From assembly GCA_951799405.1 (NCBI GenBank), contig OX637333.1:10167960-10231959 (forward strand): a DNA stretch of 64,000 nt, read 5' to 3'. Source of the stretch: Agapetus fuscipes. Its lineage: Eukaryota; Arthropoda; Insecta; Trichoptera; Glossosomatidae. The notes beneath the pieces were generated by a model that did not search any database, was not told where the DNA came from, and worked only from the letters and a program-made list of their open reading frames with translations. Below are positions 1 to 10,293 of the stretch, one piece after another. A program made the position numbers and the translations under genes. Position 1 is the first letter of the stretch. Every line of letters begins with the position of its first letter.

Positions 1-1517
1 TCAACAATAGCAACTTCTCTGAATCTACAAAAAAAGGACTACTTATGAAAAATCCAGCATCACCATTACTATATGGTTTAATGAAGCTCCATAAACCTGG
101 ACATCCAGCTAGGCCAGTGGTCTCCTACATAAAAGCCCCAGCTGTAAATATAGCCAAATATCTGAACCATATTATTCCAAACCTTATTAAATTCACCCCA
201 ACATTTGGCATTAAAAATTCAATTGAACTTACTAAAAAACTGTCTACCCTTACTCCACTTACTAACTCCATCCTTGTATCTTTTGATGTTCAAAATTTAT
301 TCACTAACATTCCTGTTAACGAAGTAATAGACATATTGAAAGTCAAATTAGATCATAAGAATGTGGAACTAACAGAAAAAACACAAATTTTAGACCTGTC
401 CACTCTATGTATGGACCAAAATTATTTTAAATTTAATAACAATTTCTATCAAATTTTAAACTCTCTTCCAATGGGAAATCAATTGTCACCTCTTTTTGCT
501 GAATTATATATGGACTATTTTGAAAATTCTTTGTTTAAATCAAAAAACACCCTTTTGAACTGTATTTCTTCTTATCATAGATATGTTGATGACATTTTGT
601 GTGTATGGTCAGGAAGTATAAGACAATTGGACTTATTTCTTAATTATCTGAATTCATTAAACAAAAATTTAAAATTTACCATGGAAATAGGGATAAATAA
701 TACCTTAAACTTCCTAGACCTTAGTATTAATATTGTGAACAATAAATTTAAATTCAGTGTATATAGAAAACCAACATACACGGACGCAATTATTCATGCA
801 ACGTCTAACCATCCTATTTCGCAAAAAATGGCTGTCTTTCATTCCTTAATTCATAGGCTGATTAACTTACCCCTCGAGAGGGAGGCTTTTAACCTGGAAT
901 TGAATACGATAAAGACTATAGCGTCAAATAATGGGTATAAAGAGGCCATTATTAATGACCTTTTACTATCTAAACAAAAAAAACTCATGTACCAAAAATA
1001 TATTTACCCTCATTGTTGGGATAATGGTAAGGATCAGAAATGGAGAAGAATATTATATGTAGGGCAAGTGAGTACCAACCTTGGTCACTTAGTAAAAAAT
1101 ACCTTTAGTTGCGCCTATTATACCAACAGTAATATAGGTAAAATATTATTCAACAATAAGGATAAGATTGAACGTATGGATGGTGGGGGTGTATATCGAT
1201 TATCTTGTAATGACTGCAATTCCGTATATGTTGGACAAACTTCCAGATCTATAAATGTAAGGTTGAAAGAACATAAGAGGGCTTTTAGGGGTTTGTCTGG
1301 TTATTCGGAGATGGCGGACCACTGTATCGAAAATGACCACTCGTTCAATAATGACGGTGTCAGGGTTCTCCATTCCGGATGCAAGGGCAGACAACTAATT
1401 GCCCTAGAAACTTTAGAAATCCACAAACATAAAAATTCTAATTCTTACAATTTGGTCAATGTCCAAATTCCTGCTGCCTCACCTTTGTTATTAACTAATT
1501 GTGCTTCTTTATCGTGA
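1..1517 (+). CDS. Penelope-like retroelement: reverse transcriptase plus GIY-YIG endonuclease (5' part outside window)
   Basis: The frame is open from the window edge (codons start at base 3) through an ATG at 45 to a stop at 1515-1517, so the first ATG is probably internal. Numbered from that ATG, the reverse transcriptase has FDVQNLFTNIP near residue 80, a PMGNQLSP block near 142 and the YVDD catalytic box at 180-183. A C-terminal GIY-YIG endonuclease follows, with GVYRLSCNDCNSVYVGQT near 382-400. This RT then GIY-YIG order defines Penelope-like elements, which copy RNA into DNA at the insertion site. No internal stop or frameshift is seen over 505 codons, so this copy may be fairly young. 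The 5' end cannot be judged. Confidence 0.9.
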   Translation, partial: NNSNFSESTKKGLLMKNPASPLLYGLMKLHKPGHPARPVVSYIKAPAVNIAKYLNHIIPNLIKFTPTFGIKNSIELTKKLSTLTPLTNSILVSFDVQNLFTNIPVNEVIDILKVKLDHKNVELTEKTQILDLSTLCMDQNYFKFNNNFYQILNSLPMGNQLSPLFAELYMDYFENSLFKSKNTLLNCISSYHRYVDDILCVWSGSIRQLDLFLNYLNSLNKNLKFTMEIGINNTLNFLDLSINIVNNKFKFSVYRKPTYTDAIIHATSNHPISQKMAVFHSLIHRLINLPLEREAFNLELNTIKTIASNNGYKEAIINDLLLSKQKKLMYQKYIYPHCWDNGKDQKWRRILYVGQVSTNLGHLVKNTFSCAYYTNSNIGKILFNNKDKIERMDGGGVYRLSCNDCNSVYVGQTSRSINVRLKEHKRAFRGLSGYSEMADHCIENDHSFNNDGVRVLHSGCKGRQLIALETLEIHKHKNSNSYNLVNVQIPAASPLLLTNCASLS

Positions 1518-1529
1518 CTTATTAATTTG

Positions 1530-1800
1530 ATTTCTCTACGGTTTTTGTTTTGTCAATTTTTTAATATTGTAATTATAATATGTGTCATCTCATTATTGTA
1601 CCTATTTGTCATAAATTATTATTTTTATTTAGATTTCTCTATGGTTTTTTGTTTTGTCAATTTGTTATATCATTATATAATATTGTAATTATATTATGTG
1701 TCATTTCCTTATTGTACCTATTTGTCGTACCTAAATCATTATTTTTATTTTATTTCTCTATGGTTTTTGTCTTGTCAATTTTTGTAATTTAGTATCCTCT
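1530..1800 (+). repeat. Tandem repeat in the 3' untranslated part of the Penelope-like element
   Basis: Just after the stop codon a roughly 105-120 bp AT-rich unit is repeated about 2.3 times. Each unit starts near ttctctatggtttttg and contains cttattgtacctatttgtc; starts are near 1535, 1635 and 1757. The last unit is partial and is followed by a short unique tail with gaaagtacttgagg. Confidence 0.7.
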
Positions 1801-1884
1801 TGATAATGACGTGAATAAGTCGAAAGTACTTGAGGGAAATAAATACTCAATTTGTGAAAATAAAACTCTGTGTTTTTTATAATT

Positions 1885-2583
1885 TTTTATAATTATTTTT
1901 AAAAAAAAAATATTTTGCAAATAAGAATATTACTTTTTCTTTCTTGTCAACCTAAAACAAGTTTTAAAAAATCGTGTTTTTATGGGCCTTTTTAATATTT
2001 ACGATAAAAAATTTGAGATCGTGTAAACGGTACTTTAAATCTTTTTTTTTTTTTAAAAGTCTTGTTTAGTTTTTTGTAGAAATTTATATTGCGCGTAATA
2101 TTGTAGAACATTATTTTTTAGTCAACTCAGCCATTTCCAAGAAAATCCTAATCGTTTTTTTCTTTTATATGGCAACCCATAGACGCAGACTGGCAAGAGT
2201 GTTGCCATAACTAATTTTCTTAGCGGCAATTTAAGCAACGACCACACTGAAATTTTAAAGAAAATCGTTAGAGCCGTTTTTGAGAAAAGTGCAATTTTAT
2301 GTTTTTTTTTGTATGGCAGCCATCTTGAATTTTCAGGTTGCAGCCATGCCAGTCGACCCATCAAAATCTGTGGGGGTCAATTGTCAAAATCCAAAAATTG
2401 GTGTCTCTGCAATCAGTAGTTCCGGCTGGGACATACATACATACATCCATACGGACGGACGGACGGACAGGTGCGACAAATTAGGTTTTTTTGCATGTCC
2501 TGGTGCAGGACAACTCATTTCCGTTGAAACCTCATTTTTTTCCTCAACAGTTCCTTCGGACTGCTATAAAGTAAAAATTCAAT
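1885..2583 (+). repeat. Family B interspersed repeat, short copy
   Basis: The copy shares with the other B copies the blocks gatcgtgtaaacggta, atggcagccatcttgaat and tgtcctggtgcaggacaac, a tetranucleotide run (acatacatac then ggacggacgg) at 2432-2470, and the terminal hairpin around ccttcggactgctataaag at 2554-2572. It lacks the longer 5' half seen in other copies. It abuts the pogo-like transposase fragment directly. I find no coding capacity. Confidence 0.75.
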
Positions 2584-3180
2584 TACTGTCGATAGAATAT
2601 GGAACGTGGATGAAACGGGACTAACGACTGTCCACAAACCCCCAAAAATATTAGCTCCCAAAGGATCAAAACAAGTGTCCCAAGTCACTTCTGGGGAGAG
2701 GGGGCAATTAGCTATCCTTTGTTCCGCTAAAAATGGCATTGGCAATCAAGTGCCACCATTCTTAATCTTTCCGCGAGTGAACTGGATCGACCGAATGGCA
2801 CTCTGAGCTCCTGCTGGGACGACTGGAGCGGCACATCCATCGGGCTGGATGACAGCTGTTAACTTCCTGAATTACCTGAAACATTTTTTGAAACATGTCC
2901 CATGCACAAAATACAATCCTCACCTTCTGATCTATGACAACCACGACAGTCATATTACCGTGGATGTCGTCGAATTGGCAAAAGAAAAAGGTGTTGTGCT
3001 GCTAACGATACCGCCACACACTTCCCATAAGTTGCAGCCTTTAGATAGGACTGTTTTTGGTCCCCTTAAGCACTATTACAATACAGCTGCTAGCGATTGG
3101 ATGAGTGCTAATCCTGGGAAGAACTTGTCAATTTACGATATCCCGACTCTTTTGGCAATTGCATATCCCAAGGCATTTAC
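2584..3180 (+). pseudogene. pogo/Tigger-like DDE transposase, catalytic core (piece 1 of 3)
   Basis: The frame encodes a DDE_1-type transposase core. All three acidic residues are readable: NVDETGLTTV (first Asp), LIYDNHDSH (second) and LQPLDRTVFGPLK (third), the DDD spacing of the pogo/Tigger group of Tc1/mariner elements. One in-frame TGA interrupts it at 2804-2806 after DRMAL, where a Trp codon would fit. The N-terminal DNA-binding half is missing; family B repeat abuts the 5' end. The frame is cut at AYPKAFT by the insertion that begins near 3181 and resumes at about 6619. Confidence 0.85.
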
Positions 3181-3206
3181 TATCTATATCTATAAAGAAG
3201 GATGTG

Positions 3207-3285
3207 TGTATGTATGTATGTATGTATGTATGTATGTATGTATGTATGTATGTATGTATGTATGTATGTATGTATGTATGTATGT
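3207..3285 (+). repeat. (TATG)n microsatellite
   Basis: About 20 uninterrupted copies of the tetranucleotide TGTA/TATG. It sits just inside the 5' end of the Helitron-like insertion. The open frames across it are translation of the repeat and carry no gene. Confidence 0.95.
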
Positions 3286-3483
3286 CCCCTATAGACTCAT
3301 AAACCGCTCATCCGATTTTGACGAAATTTTCAGGAAACATGTAACATATTCTTAGAACGAATCCTGTGAAGTTTGATGGTGATCAAATAAACAGTGGTTC
3401 TCAATTCTCGATATTTCAGCAACGAGGTCGGTAAATTTTGAAACCACCCAATAGAAGAAGACCATTATATTCAACTACAATAC

Positions 3484-3640
3484 ATAATCTTAGTTGCAAA
3501 TATACATTTACATTAAAGATTCATATAAAATGCATGCTCACAAGTAGACACATGTAAGTTCACGCTTACAAATGCTGCATGTGTACCCACTCATAATTTA
3601 AAATCCAAATCTAAAATGAACAACCCAGTAACTTTTACTT
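3484..3640 (-). repeat. Family A tail repeat, truncated
   Basis: Minus-oriented copy running from the tail side (atcttagttgcaaatata) into the middle of the unit (aaatctaaaatgaaca), then stopping. The head with the ccttgactt block is absent. It lies directly before the TTAGG-bearing satellite. Confidence 0.7.
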
Positions 3641-3649
3641 TACGCCTAA

Positions 3650-4430
3650 AAATGGGAAAAAAAAAAAAAAGTTGGGAAATTTCCCCAAAAGTGGGGAATT
3701 TTTTTTTTCCCCAAAAGTCGGGAAAAACCTAACCTAACCTAACCTAACCTAAAAATGGGAAAAAAAAAAAAAGTTGGGAAATTTCCCCCTGCGCATTGTT
3801 CCCACTTATCCCCCTGCGCATGGTTCCCACTTTCAAATCTGGGAAAAAAAAAAAAAAGTTGGGAAAATTTTTTTTCCCCAAAAGTCGGGAAAAACCTAAC
3901 CTAACCTAAAAATGGGGAAAAAAAAAAAGTTGGGAAAATTTCCCCAAAAGTGGGGAAATTTTTTTTTTCCCAAAAGTCGGGAAAAACCTAACCTAACCTA
4001 AAAATGGGAAAAAAAAAAAAAAGTTGGGAAATTTCCCCAAAAGTGGGGAAATTATTTTTTCCCCAAAAGTCGGGAAAAACCTAACCTAACCTAACCTAAA
4101 AATGGGAAAAAAAAAAAAAGTTGGGAAATTTCCCCAAAAGTGGGGAATTTTTTTTTCCCCAAAAGTCGGGAAAAACCTAACCTAACCTAACCTAACCTAA
4201 AAATGGGAAAAAAAAAAAAAAGTTGGGAAATTTCCCCAAAAGTGGGGAAATTATTTTTTCCCCAAAAGTCGGGAAAAACCTAACCTAACCTAAAAATGGG
4301 GAAAAAAAAAAAGTTGGGAAAATTTCCCCAAAAGTGGGGAAGTTTTTTTTTCCCCAAAAGTCGGGAAAAACCTAACCTAACCTAAAAATGGGGAAAAAAA
4401 AAAAGTTGGGAAAATTTTACTTAACTTTAC
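3650..4430. repeat. Satellite of about 100 bp units carrying interstitial (CCTAA)n telomeric-type repeats
   Basis: Seven to eight tandem units share the blocks aaaaatgggaaaaaaaaa, gttgggaaatttccccaaaa, gtggggaa and ccccaaaagtcgggaaaaa. Each unit is closed by a short CCTAA array of two to five copies, for example near 3727, 3895, 3985, 4080, 4176, 4277 and 4370. CCTAA is the complement of TTAGG, the ancestral insect telomere repeat. Array length varies between units, and so does the length of the A run. Confidence 0.85.
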
Positions 4431-4454
4431 CCACTTTACTTAACTTGAAATGGA

Positions 4455-4642
4455 TGTTATTCAGCTCCTGAGTGGCTTGACACTCATTTCTTATGAAGGC
4501 TGAGTAAGCCTTGCCGGTATTTTATTTTGGGTTAGAAATAAACACTGAAACGAGAAATAATTTCTGACAACTTCAGTGGGATTCTAACTCGAGATCTCGG
4601 CATGGAATGCAGTTACTCTACCAACTAAGCTATAGACCGGAC
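4455..4642 (-). repeat. SINE1 (tRNA-derived), 3' truncated copy
   Basis: Read on the minus strand it begins with a tRNA-like head (agcttagttggtagagtaac, then a degenerate box B near ctcgagttagaatccca) and continues into a body with ggcaaggcttactcagcc. It matches the fuller copies at 12121 and 61868 but stops before the 3' half. Confidence 0.7.
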
Positions 4643-4678
4643 TTTTTACAAATATGGTGGATCGATATCGGTTAGGTT

Positions 4679-5078
4679 AGGGGTAAGCAACCTGCGGCTC
4701 ACCAGCCACATGCGGCTCTTTGGGTGTGAAGTTACGGCTCTTTAGCTTCATACGCAAATATAAAAAAAACAGAATTATACTTCTGATCGAAAAAAACTAA
4801 ATCGTTCTGAATCGATTAACGATCTCTCCGCTACTTGTACTCGCTTTTCACCCCCCACCCTCCCCCCAACTACAATATAAAAACCCAATCTTCAATGAAC
4901 ATAAGCCCTGCAACTCTTGCCGACCTTCCCTGAAACAGGGGTGACATTGGCAAAGTGAACCATTTTTTACAGTATGGGTGGTTAGCCTCATACCAACCTA
5001 TAAGTCAAGGAAAAACTTTGAAATTTGTAAATTGTAATTTTTGGCTCTTCCGACTCAAAAGGTTGCCGACCCCTGGCC
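4679..5078. mobile_element. hAT-like MITE with a family A copy inside
   Basis: The left end, ggggtaagcaacctgcggc, mirrors the right end, ggttgccgacccctgg (read inverted: ccaggggtcggcaacc). Ends of the form CAGGGGTCGGCAACC are common in non-autonomous hAT elements. No coding remains. The target duplication is not clear. A family A copy (4876-5015) lies between the ends. Confidence 0.5.
4876..5015 (-). repeat. Family A tail repeat, head half only
   Basis: Minus copy keeping the conserved head (caatgtcacccctgtttcag read inverted at 4929-4948, then acctataagtcaagg at 4999-5013) and lacking the TTAGA tail. It is nested in the hAT-like MITE. Confidence 0.7.
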
Positions 5079-5079
5079 T

Positions 5080-5849
5080 AGACAAAAGTTCCAAATTAAA
5101 AAATGTTATTCAAGTATTCCAAGTTGAATTTTAGAAATGTAAGAAAGCTTTTATATCCCGCACTTATAAAAAATACGATAAACAAAAGTTCGTAGGTCAC
5201 AACTAGAAGACCATATTGAAATATATTATTATTATGAAAACCTTTTATTGAAACATACTTTTAATTAAAATATACATAATATAGTTGTTTTTTCAAAAAA
5301 CGCATTTCTGTAAAATTATATACTCACCACAAATTTAAAGATCGTTTTTTTCTCGGCGGTTAAACGTCTTTCTTCTATGTGACAATGGTCCAAAGCAACC
5401 AAGATAAACAAAATGTTTGCCTTTTACCTAACCCGGCCGTGCGACTTACAATTTTGTTGTCAATAGAAAATGTTCCGTGTGCACTACCTAAAACTTTCAC
5501 TTATTGAAATAATGGATAGAGCACATTTTAAATGTGGGGAAAAAATGTGAATTCACTTGGCCGGGATAAAGACAGGACAGGGAGTCAAAAATTCAACATA
5601 AATTAAACACTTTCATGGAGATAGTTGAAAAAACACTTAAGTGCATCATATTGTATGAAGCATTTTCCCCAACTGCATACGTTTCACAGTGCGGTTACAT
5701 TGAAAAATATTCCTGATTGTTTGGAATACATTTATTTCTTCACTTTGCTCAAAGAGTATAGTGAATTTTATAGATTAGTTCTTTAATTGTATGATTATAA
5801 AATTTAATGTATTGTTTATATTCTTTTCTTTATATTCTTTTCTCGTTCC
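5080..5849. other. No recognisable feature
   Basis: AT-rich DNA inside the Helitron-like insertion. I see no coding frame, no RNA gene and no clear repeat end. It may be ancestral Helitron filler. Confidence 0.5.
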
Positions 5850-6090
5850 TTGACTTATAGGTTGTTATGCGGCTGACCACCCATAATATAAAAATTGGTT
5901 CACTTTGCCAATGTCACCCCTGTTTCAGGGAAGGACGGCAAGAGTTGCAAGGCTTATGTTCATTTGAGATTGGGTTTTTATATTGTAGGTCCACATGCGG
6001 CATGTGTTAGCGCGAAATTATACATATCTGCTTGTGGGAATGCATTTAGTATGAATCTTAAATGATATATATCTTTGCAGCTTAGATTAG
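5850..6090 (+). repeat. Family A tail repeat, near full length
   Basis: It starts ccttgacttataggttgtta and ends in a run of gatta units at 6083-6104. The middle carries the conserved caatgtcacccctgtttcag. It is the first of two direct copies in tandem. Confidence 0.85.
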
Positions 6091-6350
6091 ATTAGATTAG
6101 ATTAGTATAGGTCAATATGCATCTGACCAACTATAAATAGAAAATGGTTCACTCTGCCAATGTCACCCCTGTTTCAGGGAAGGTCAGCAAAGAGTTGCAG
6201 GGTGTATGTTCATTTGAGATTTGGGTTTTTATGTTGTAGGTTCACACGCAGAATGTGCAAGTGTGAACTTATACGTGTCTGCTTGTGGGCATGCACTTAA
6301 TGTGAATTCCAAATGTAACAATTATATCCATGCAACTTAGAATAGATTAG
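6091..6350 (+). repeat. Family A tail repeat, second of a tandem pair
   Basis: It follows the previous copy head to tail, with its head degraded (gtcaatatgcatctgacc). It ends aacttagaatagattagatg. Tandem placement suggests insertion of one copy into the TTAGA tail of another. Confidence 0.75.
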
Positions 6351-6618
6351 ATGAGTGACGTTACATAGCCGATTTTTTTTATCTTAAATATAAATGGAGC
6401 ACCGCAATCGATTTTCCCTATGCTTGGCTCTGCTGCTTAACAGTTGTACCTAGACCTTTTTTTTTAGAAAACGTGAAGATTAACCTAGAGATAAATTGTG
6501 TGAAGCTTGATTCCGATTAGCACACTTTTTTTTTTGATCCTGTTGTTTCCTCTTTTATCTGTAGAAAAAAATTGATACCACATGCCCAAATGGCGTAGTG
6601 AAACACGCCGGGTACTGC

Positions 6619-6862
6619 TAGTTAACAATATTGTTAGTGGTTTTCGTGTTACTGGCATATGGCCATTTAACTCCCAAATATTCACAGATGATGAATATGC
6701 ATCCAGTAATGTTACTGACCGACCGCCTCTCGAACCAATCAGTCTTCCCCAGCGGGTCGATTGTTTATTGACGCCTATGACGTCAATCCTCAGTCAACCC
6801 AGTTGCAGTGTTTCTCCACGTGATATTATGCCGCTACCAAGAGCCCCACCTCAGTCGGAATC
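6619..6862 (+). pseudogene. pogo/Tigger-like transposase, post-catalytic region (piece 2 of 3)
   Basis: The frame resumes with NNIVSGFRVTGIWPFNSQIF, the conserved 'GFR.TGI.PFN..IF' block that follows the DDE core in Tigger-like transposases. A proline/serine-rich stretch ending in MPLPRAPPQSES comes next. It is cut at about 6863 by the 3' end of a minus-strand RTE-like LINE. The ATG at 6582 belongs to the upstream insertion and is not a start. Confidence 0.8.
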
Positions 6863-7454
6863 CAATCTAATCTAAGTTGCAAAGATATGTTACATTGGAG
6901 ATTCACATTACATGCATTCTCACAACCAGACACGTACAAGTTCGCGCTTGCACATGTGAACCTACAACATAAAAACCAAATCTCAAATGGACATACACCC
7001 TGCAACTCTTGCCGTCCTTCCCTGAGACAGGGGTGACATTGGCAAAGTGAACCATTTTTACAGCATGGGTGGTCAGCCGCATACTAACCTATAAGTCAAG
7101 GAACATACACAACAAATTACATTTTATACATCACTAAATAATAATATCTATGGACATCAAACAGAAAACCAATTCCAATTTAATAAACCCTAGCCGCCAA
7201 CATTACAGATCAACCGCCATTTCTTTCTGTCCTTACATACTTCTTTCATTTCCTCCAGTCATAACCTTCTTCATACAGGCTCTTCTTTTATTATGACTCT
7301 GGATATTCCATTCATTCGCAATTTCGGATATTTGGTCCATCCATACCTTTCTTGGTCTTCCTCTACCACGACATCCATCTATTCTACCAACATATACTTT
7401 CTTCGTCAGTATTTCCTCATTCATTCTCTCCATATGCCCAAACCATCTTAACAA

Positions 7455-8366
7455 TAGTTATTTATGCCACTGCCTAGTAATGATAGTCTTTGTAACACGA
7501 GTGTTACAAAGGCTAATTACGTGCAGTGGCATACAATACTTTTTCTACGACCATGAAAGAATTAACAAAATAGTGTATAATAGTCTTTATAATGTACTCG
7601 TCCATTTGAAGTAATTAAAACCTTATCTTTGTCAAAACGTTCGATTATCTAATCTAACCTAAGTTGTAAAGATAAATTATATTTAGGTTTCATATTGAAT
7701 TCATACCCACAAGCCGACACATATAAGGTCGCGCTTTTACACCCTGCATATAAGCTTAAACATTCAAACCCAAAACTCAAATAAACATATGCCCTGCAGT
7801 TGTATTGGCATGTGAACCAAGTTTGTACAGCATAGGTGATCAACCTCATACCCACCTATTAACCAAGCAACTTTTTGAGTTTGTTTATTGTTTTGCGGTG
7901 AAAAATTTTGTATTGTTTTCCTTTCAAGCCTTTTATTTTCCTTTGAAAAAAGGAAAGCTTTATTTGGAGCATTTCTATAAATAAATTCGATAAATTTTAG
8001 CACTATTACCAATTTTTATTTGACTATTCACATAAAATATATTTATTTTCATCTGAACAGGGCTGGAAGTTTAATCACCACGGTAATTCCTACCTACTGA
8101 ATATCACTAATATTGTATGAAGCCTAATCAGCTGATCGCTTGCGGCCATCTTGGATTGACAGGTCTTCATACCCCCATACAAGGTTGACATTTGAAATTA
8201 AAAAATGGTTACAATTCTGACAATGCGCATGCGCACATTTTCATTTCAACATGGTCACCGGTTGCGTAATGTTACATTACGCAACGGGTGTAGAAATGTA
8301 TGGCATTGTGATTGCGTTAGCCGTTTTGTAATTAGTAAATTACCAAATGGGAGTAGAAAAACTTCT
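7455..8366. mobile_element. Unclassified insertion inside the RTE-like LINE
   Basis: About 910 bp that interrupts the LINE coding sequence. Near its left end is an imperfect palindrome (7469-7530, arms tgccactgc and gcagtggca, centre around gtaacacgagtgttac). Near its right end is a second one (8257-8291, around gttgcgtaatgttacattac). A family A copy lies in the middle. No transposase frame is visible, and the target duplication is ambiguous because the boundary lies in an A run. Confidence 0.5.
7645..7870 (-). repeat. Family A tail repeat, internally deleted
   Basis: Minus copy with the tail at 7645-7665 (atctaacctaagttgtaaag) and the head at 7849-7868. The block between ttgccgaccttccc and caatgtcacccc is missing (gcagttgtattggcatgtga). 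Confidence 0.7.
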
Positions 8367-8477
8367 TTTAATCTTCACTTTTACACTTTCTCTTGCACCA
8401 CATTCTTCTCTTACAAAATCATTCCTCACCCTGTCACTCCGTTTTTTCCCAATCATACTCCTTAGAAAGTCCATTTC

Positions 8478-9320
8478 AAAAGGGGACGAAAATGCGGCAA
8501 AAGCAGAATCCTGACAGAGACACCAGAAAAAGAAGAATTGTTGGCAAATCAGGCAAAGAAGATTTGCAAAAAAACTCCAGTCAGGAAATTATTTCCTGGA
8601 AAACCTGCAAAGGGGCTGTCCATATATTACGTCATCCGCATTAAGGGGGGGGAGTCTGGTCTGCGGATGATGGCAAATGATGTACTAGTACCAAAAGTGA
8701 CGTCGTTCTTGTAAATACCAATTTCTACAAAATATTCAAAATATTATGTAAGTAATATAACATTATTAATTATTAAGCTCATCCATTATTTCAGCAAGAG
8801 GGGGAGGGGGGGTCATTAGATAATGACTATAGGATGATTGTAGGGGGGGGGGGGGTCGAAAATCGGCCAAAATCGATGACGTAATTTATGGATGGCCCCA
8901 AAGCAGGTAAAATATGCTAGCTCTGACTCGGATGTGTCTGAATCTGATATTTCGCTTGCTGACAGCAGTGTCTCAGAAAGCGAGAGTGACTTCAGTGAAG
9001 AGTCTAAAGAAATAACGCCACCCCCAGACAATGTGCAACAGGGTGATTTTGTTAATGTGCTCCTCACCTACGACAAGGGAACAAAGAAGGAGAATGTCAA
9101 GTCACTCGTTGGGAAAACTCTTTCCGACAGTGCTGGAGGAAAGGTTTTAGTAAGCTTCCTTCGAAGCTCTAAGTTATGTGGTCACTACGTTTTCCCAAAC
9201 GTGCTTGATGATATGGAAGTGGATCTAAAAAATATTCACAAAATATTGCATGTAAAACAGAACGAAGAGGAATATTTTCTTTCTATGGTTTCTACAACTA
9301 AAGCAAGTATAATGCCCTAA
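8478..9320 (+). pseudogene. pogo/Tigger-like transposase, C-terminal region (piece 3 of 3), split by a MITE
   Basis: The frame GRKCGKSRILTETPEKEEL (from 8484) matches the conserved 'GKS.ILT.TPEK' block behind the catalytic core of Tigger-like transposases. It continues to PGKPAK, is broken by the MITE at 8612-8899, and resumes in phase with KQVKYASSDSDVSES. A Ser/Asp/Glu-rich linker and a folded end with NVLLTYDKG and VLVSFLRSSKLCGHYVFPNV lead to a stop at 9318-9320. The ATG at 8892 lies in the MITE and is not a native start. Pieces 1-3 look like one gene broken by successive insertions. Confidence 0.75.
8612..8899. mobile_element. MITE with 25-bp terminal inverted repeats and AAA target duplication
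   Basis: The left end ggggctgtccatatattacg mirrors the right end (read inverted, ggggccatccataaattacg). AAA flanks both sides (8609-8611 and 8900-8902), and removing the element plus one AAA restores the host transposase frame. The 288 bp interior is non-coding with G-rich runs (8644-8652, 8799-8815, 8843-8855). Confidence 0.8.
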
Positions 9321-9773
9321 GCTTAGGAAATAGATTTTTTTAAATATTTTATATGGAAAAAATTCAATAAAAAACAGTTGTTTATTAGATAATGTGTGAT
9401 TTCATTCCTATGTTCAAGTCTCACCTATGGGGTGTTAAAGTCTCCTTCGACCTTCAGAAAAAAATATTTAGTATTAAAACAAACAACTAGATCAATTATG
9501 TAAAATTCATATTCATATAGGTTGATAGGTTCGGTAGACAGGTGAGACTCTAGTATGTAACAATGCCGTAAGCTAGTTTCTTTTCCATCAATTTTATAAT
9601 TCAATTACTCCAGTACTAGTATCGTTGAAACACAAGATGACGAAAACATAGGATTTAATATGATTAGGCATATTAAGGCCGTGTTCGAGGAGCTCGCTTG
9701 AGCACTGTGAGCGCCTACAGTAAAAAAATTTGGTGAGGGGAGCTCAGTCACAAAACACCCCTAACACTTATAA
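9321..9773. other. No recognisable gene
   Basis: AT-rich DNA between the end of the transposase gene and the next MITE. A polyadenylation-type aataaa at 9367-9372 lies about 50 bases after the transposase stop and could be its terminator signal. Nothing else is supported. Confidence 0.4.
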
Positions 9774-10293
9774 GGGCCGGTCATATAAACGAGAGACCAA
9801 ATATCCGTAAGTATCTCGACAATTAACTAACGGATGGACGTTTACGGATTGATCTTACCGATGGTCGTCCTATAAAGCTTTTTTAACCATCTGTTAGTTT
9901 TCAATAATGTATTTTTGATGATTTTTTAAGAGACGAAACATAACCTAAAGTTGCTTATGACAAATACGAAAACGACTAATACAGCTCAATTTTAATGAAT
10001 TCTCTTTCACTGTCGGAAGAAATTCTCTTCAACAGGACAGAGCGTAGAAGTCCAATGACATGCAAAACTTACAACAAAGAAACAATGCTTTTGACAGCTG
10101 ACCTAACCTCAAACCTTAATTAACTGGCCGGTATCTGCGATTAATCAATGGGTAGGCTGTCGGTTAGTTCTGTCGGGAACTTTTTACAGAAATAAAACTA
10201 ACGGATCGTTATAAGACGAAAAATGTGACGTTTGTATACATTTTGGTTAATTTGGTACGACATTGAACTAACGGATGTTTATAAGACCAGCCC
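9774..10293. mobile_element. PIF/Harbinger-like MITE with TAA target duplication
   Basis: The ends gggccggtcatataaacg and (right end inverted) gggctggtcttataaacat form imperfect inverted repeats. TAA flanks both sides (9771-9773, 10294-10296). Inside, the phrase actaacggat recurs in both orientations, as in foldback-type MITEs. No coding frame. Confidence 0.65.

Larger units (their letters stand above)
3181..6618 (+). mobile_element. Helitron-like insertion splitting the pogo-like transposase, with nested repeats
   Basis: The insertion begins ctatctatatctataaagaa, soon followed by a microsatellite and the stretch aaaccgctcatccgattttg. It ends cgccgggtactgctag before tt. Ends of this style, with a 3' CTAG at an A/T target and no target duplication, are known for non-autonomous insect Helitrons. 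I see no Rep or helicase coding and no clear 3' hairpin, so the class is inferred from the ends and from the broken transposase frame it sits in. A satellite, a SINE and several family A copies are nested inside it. Confidence 0.4.
6864..8478 (-). mobile_element. RTE-like LINE, 5'-truncated copy, interrupted by a further insertion
   Basis: On the minus strand the copy runs from 8478 (coding for the DFL to KRSD region) to a family A tail at 7110-6864. Its coding sequence breaks at 8369/8367 and resumes at 7454 exactly where uninterrupted copies (such as 21620) are continuous, so 7455-8366 is a later insertion. The surviving coding part matches RWFGHMERMNEE..LTKKVYVGRIDGCRGRGRPRKVWMDQ. The endonuclease and catalytic RT are missing. 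The whole copy sits inside the pogo-like transposase gene. Confidence 0.8.

Noticed and set aside
3105..3355. Open frames running across the TATG array
   Set aside because: They are translations of a microsatellite (repeating MYVC pattern) joined to a transposon remnant.
3720..4380. True chromosome end
   Set aside because: The TTAGG-type blocks are short, interrupted and flanked by other repeats on both sides.
3650..4430. CRISPR array
   Set aside because: Units are contiguous satellite repeats without unique spacers, in a eukaryotic genome.
8892..9320. Separate small host gene encoding an acidic protein
   Set aside because: Its ATG lies inside a MITE, and the sequence continues in phase from the transposase fragment upstream of the MITE.
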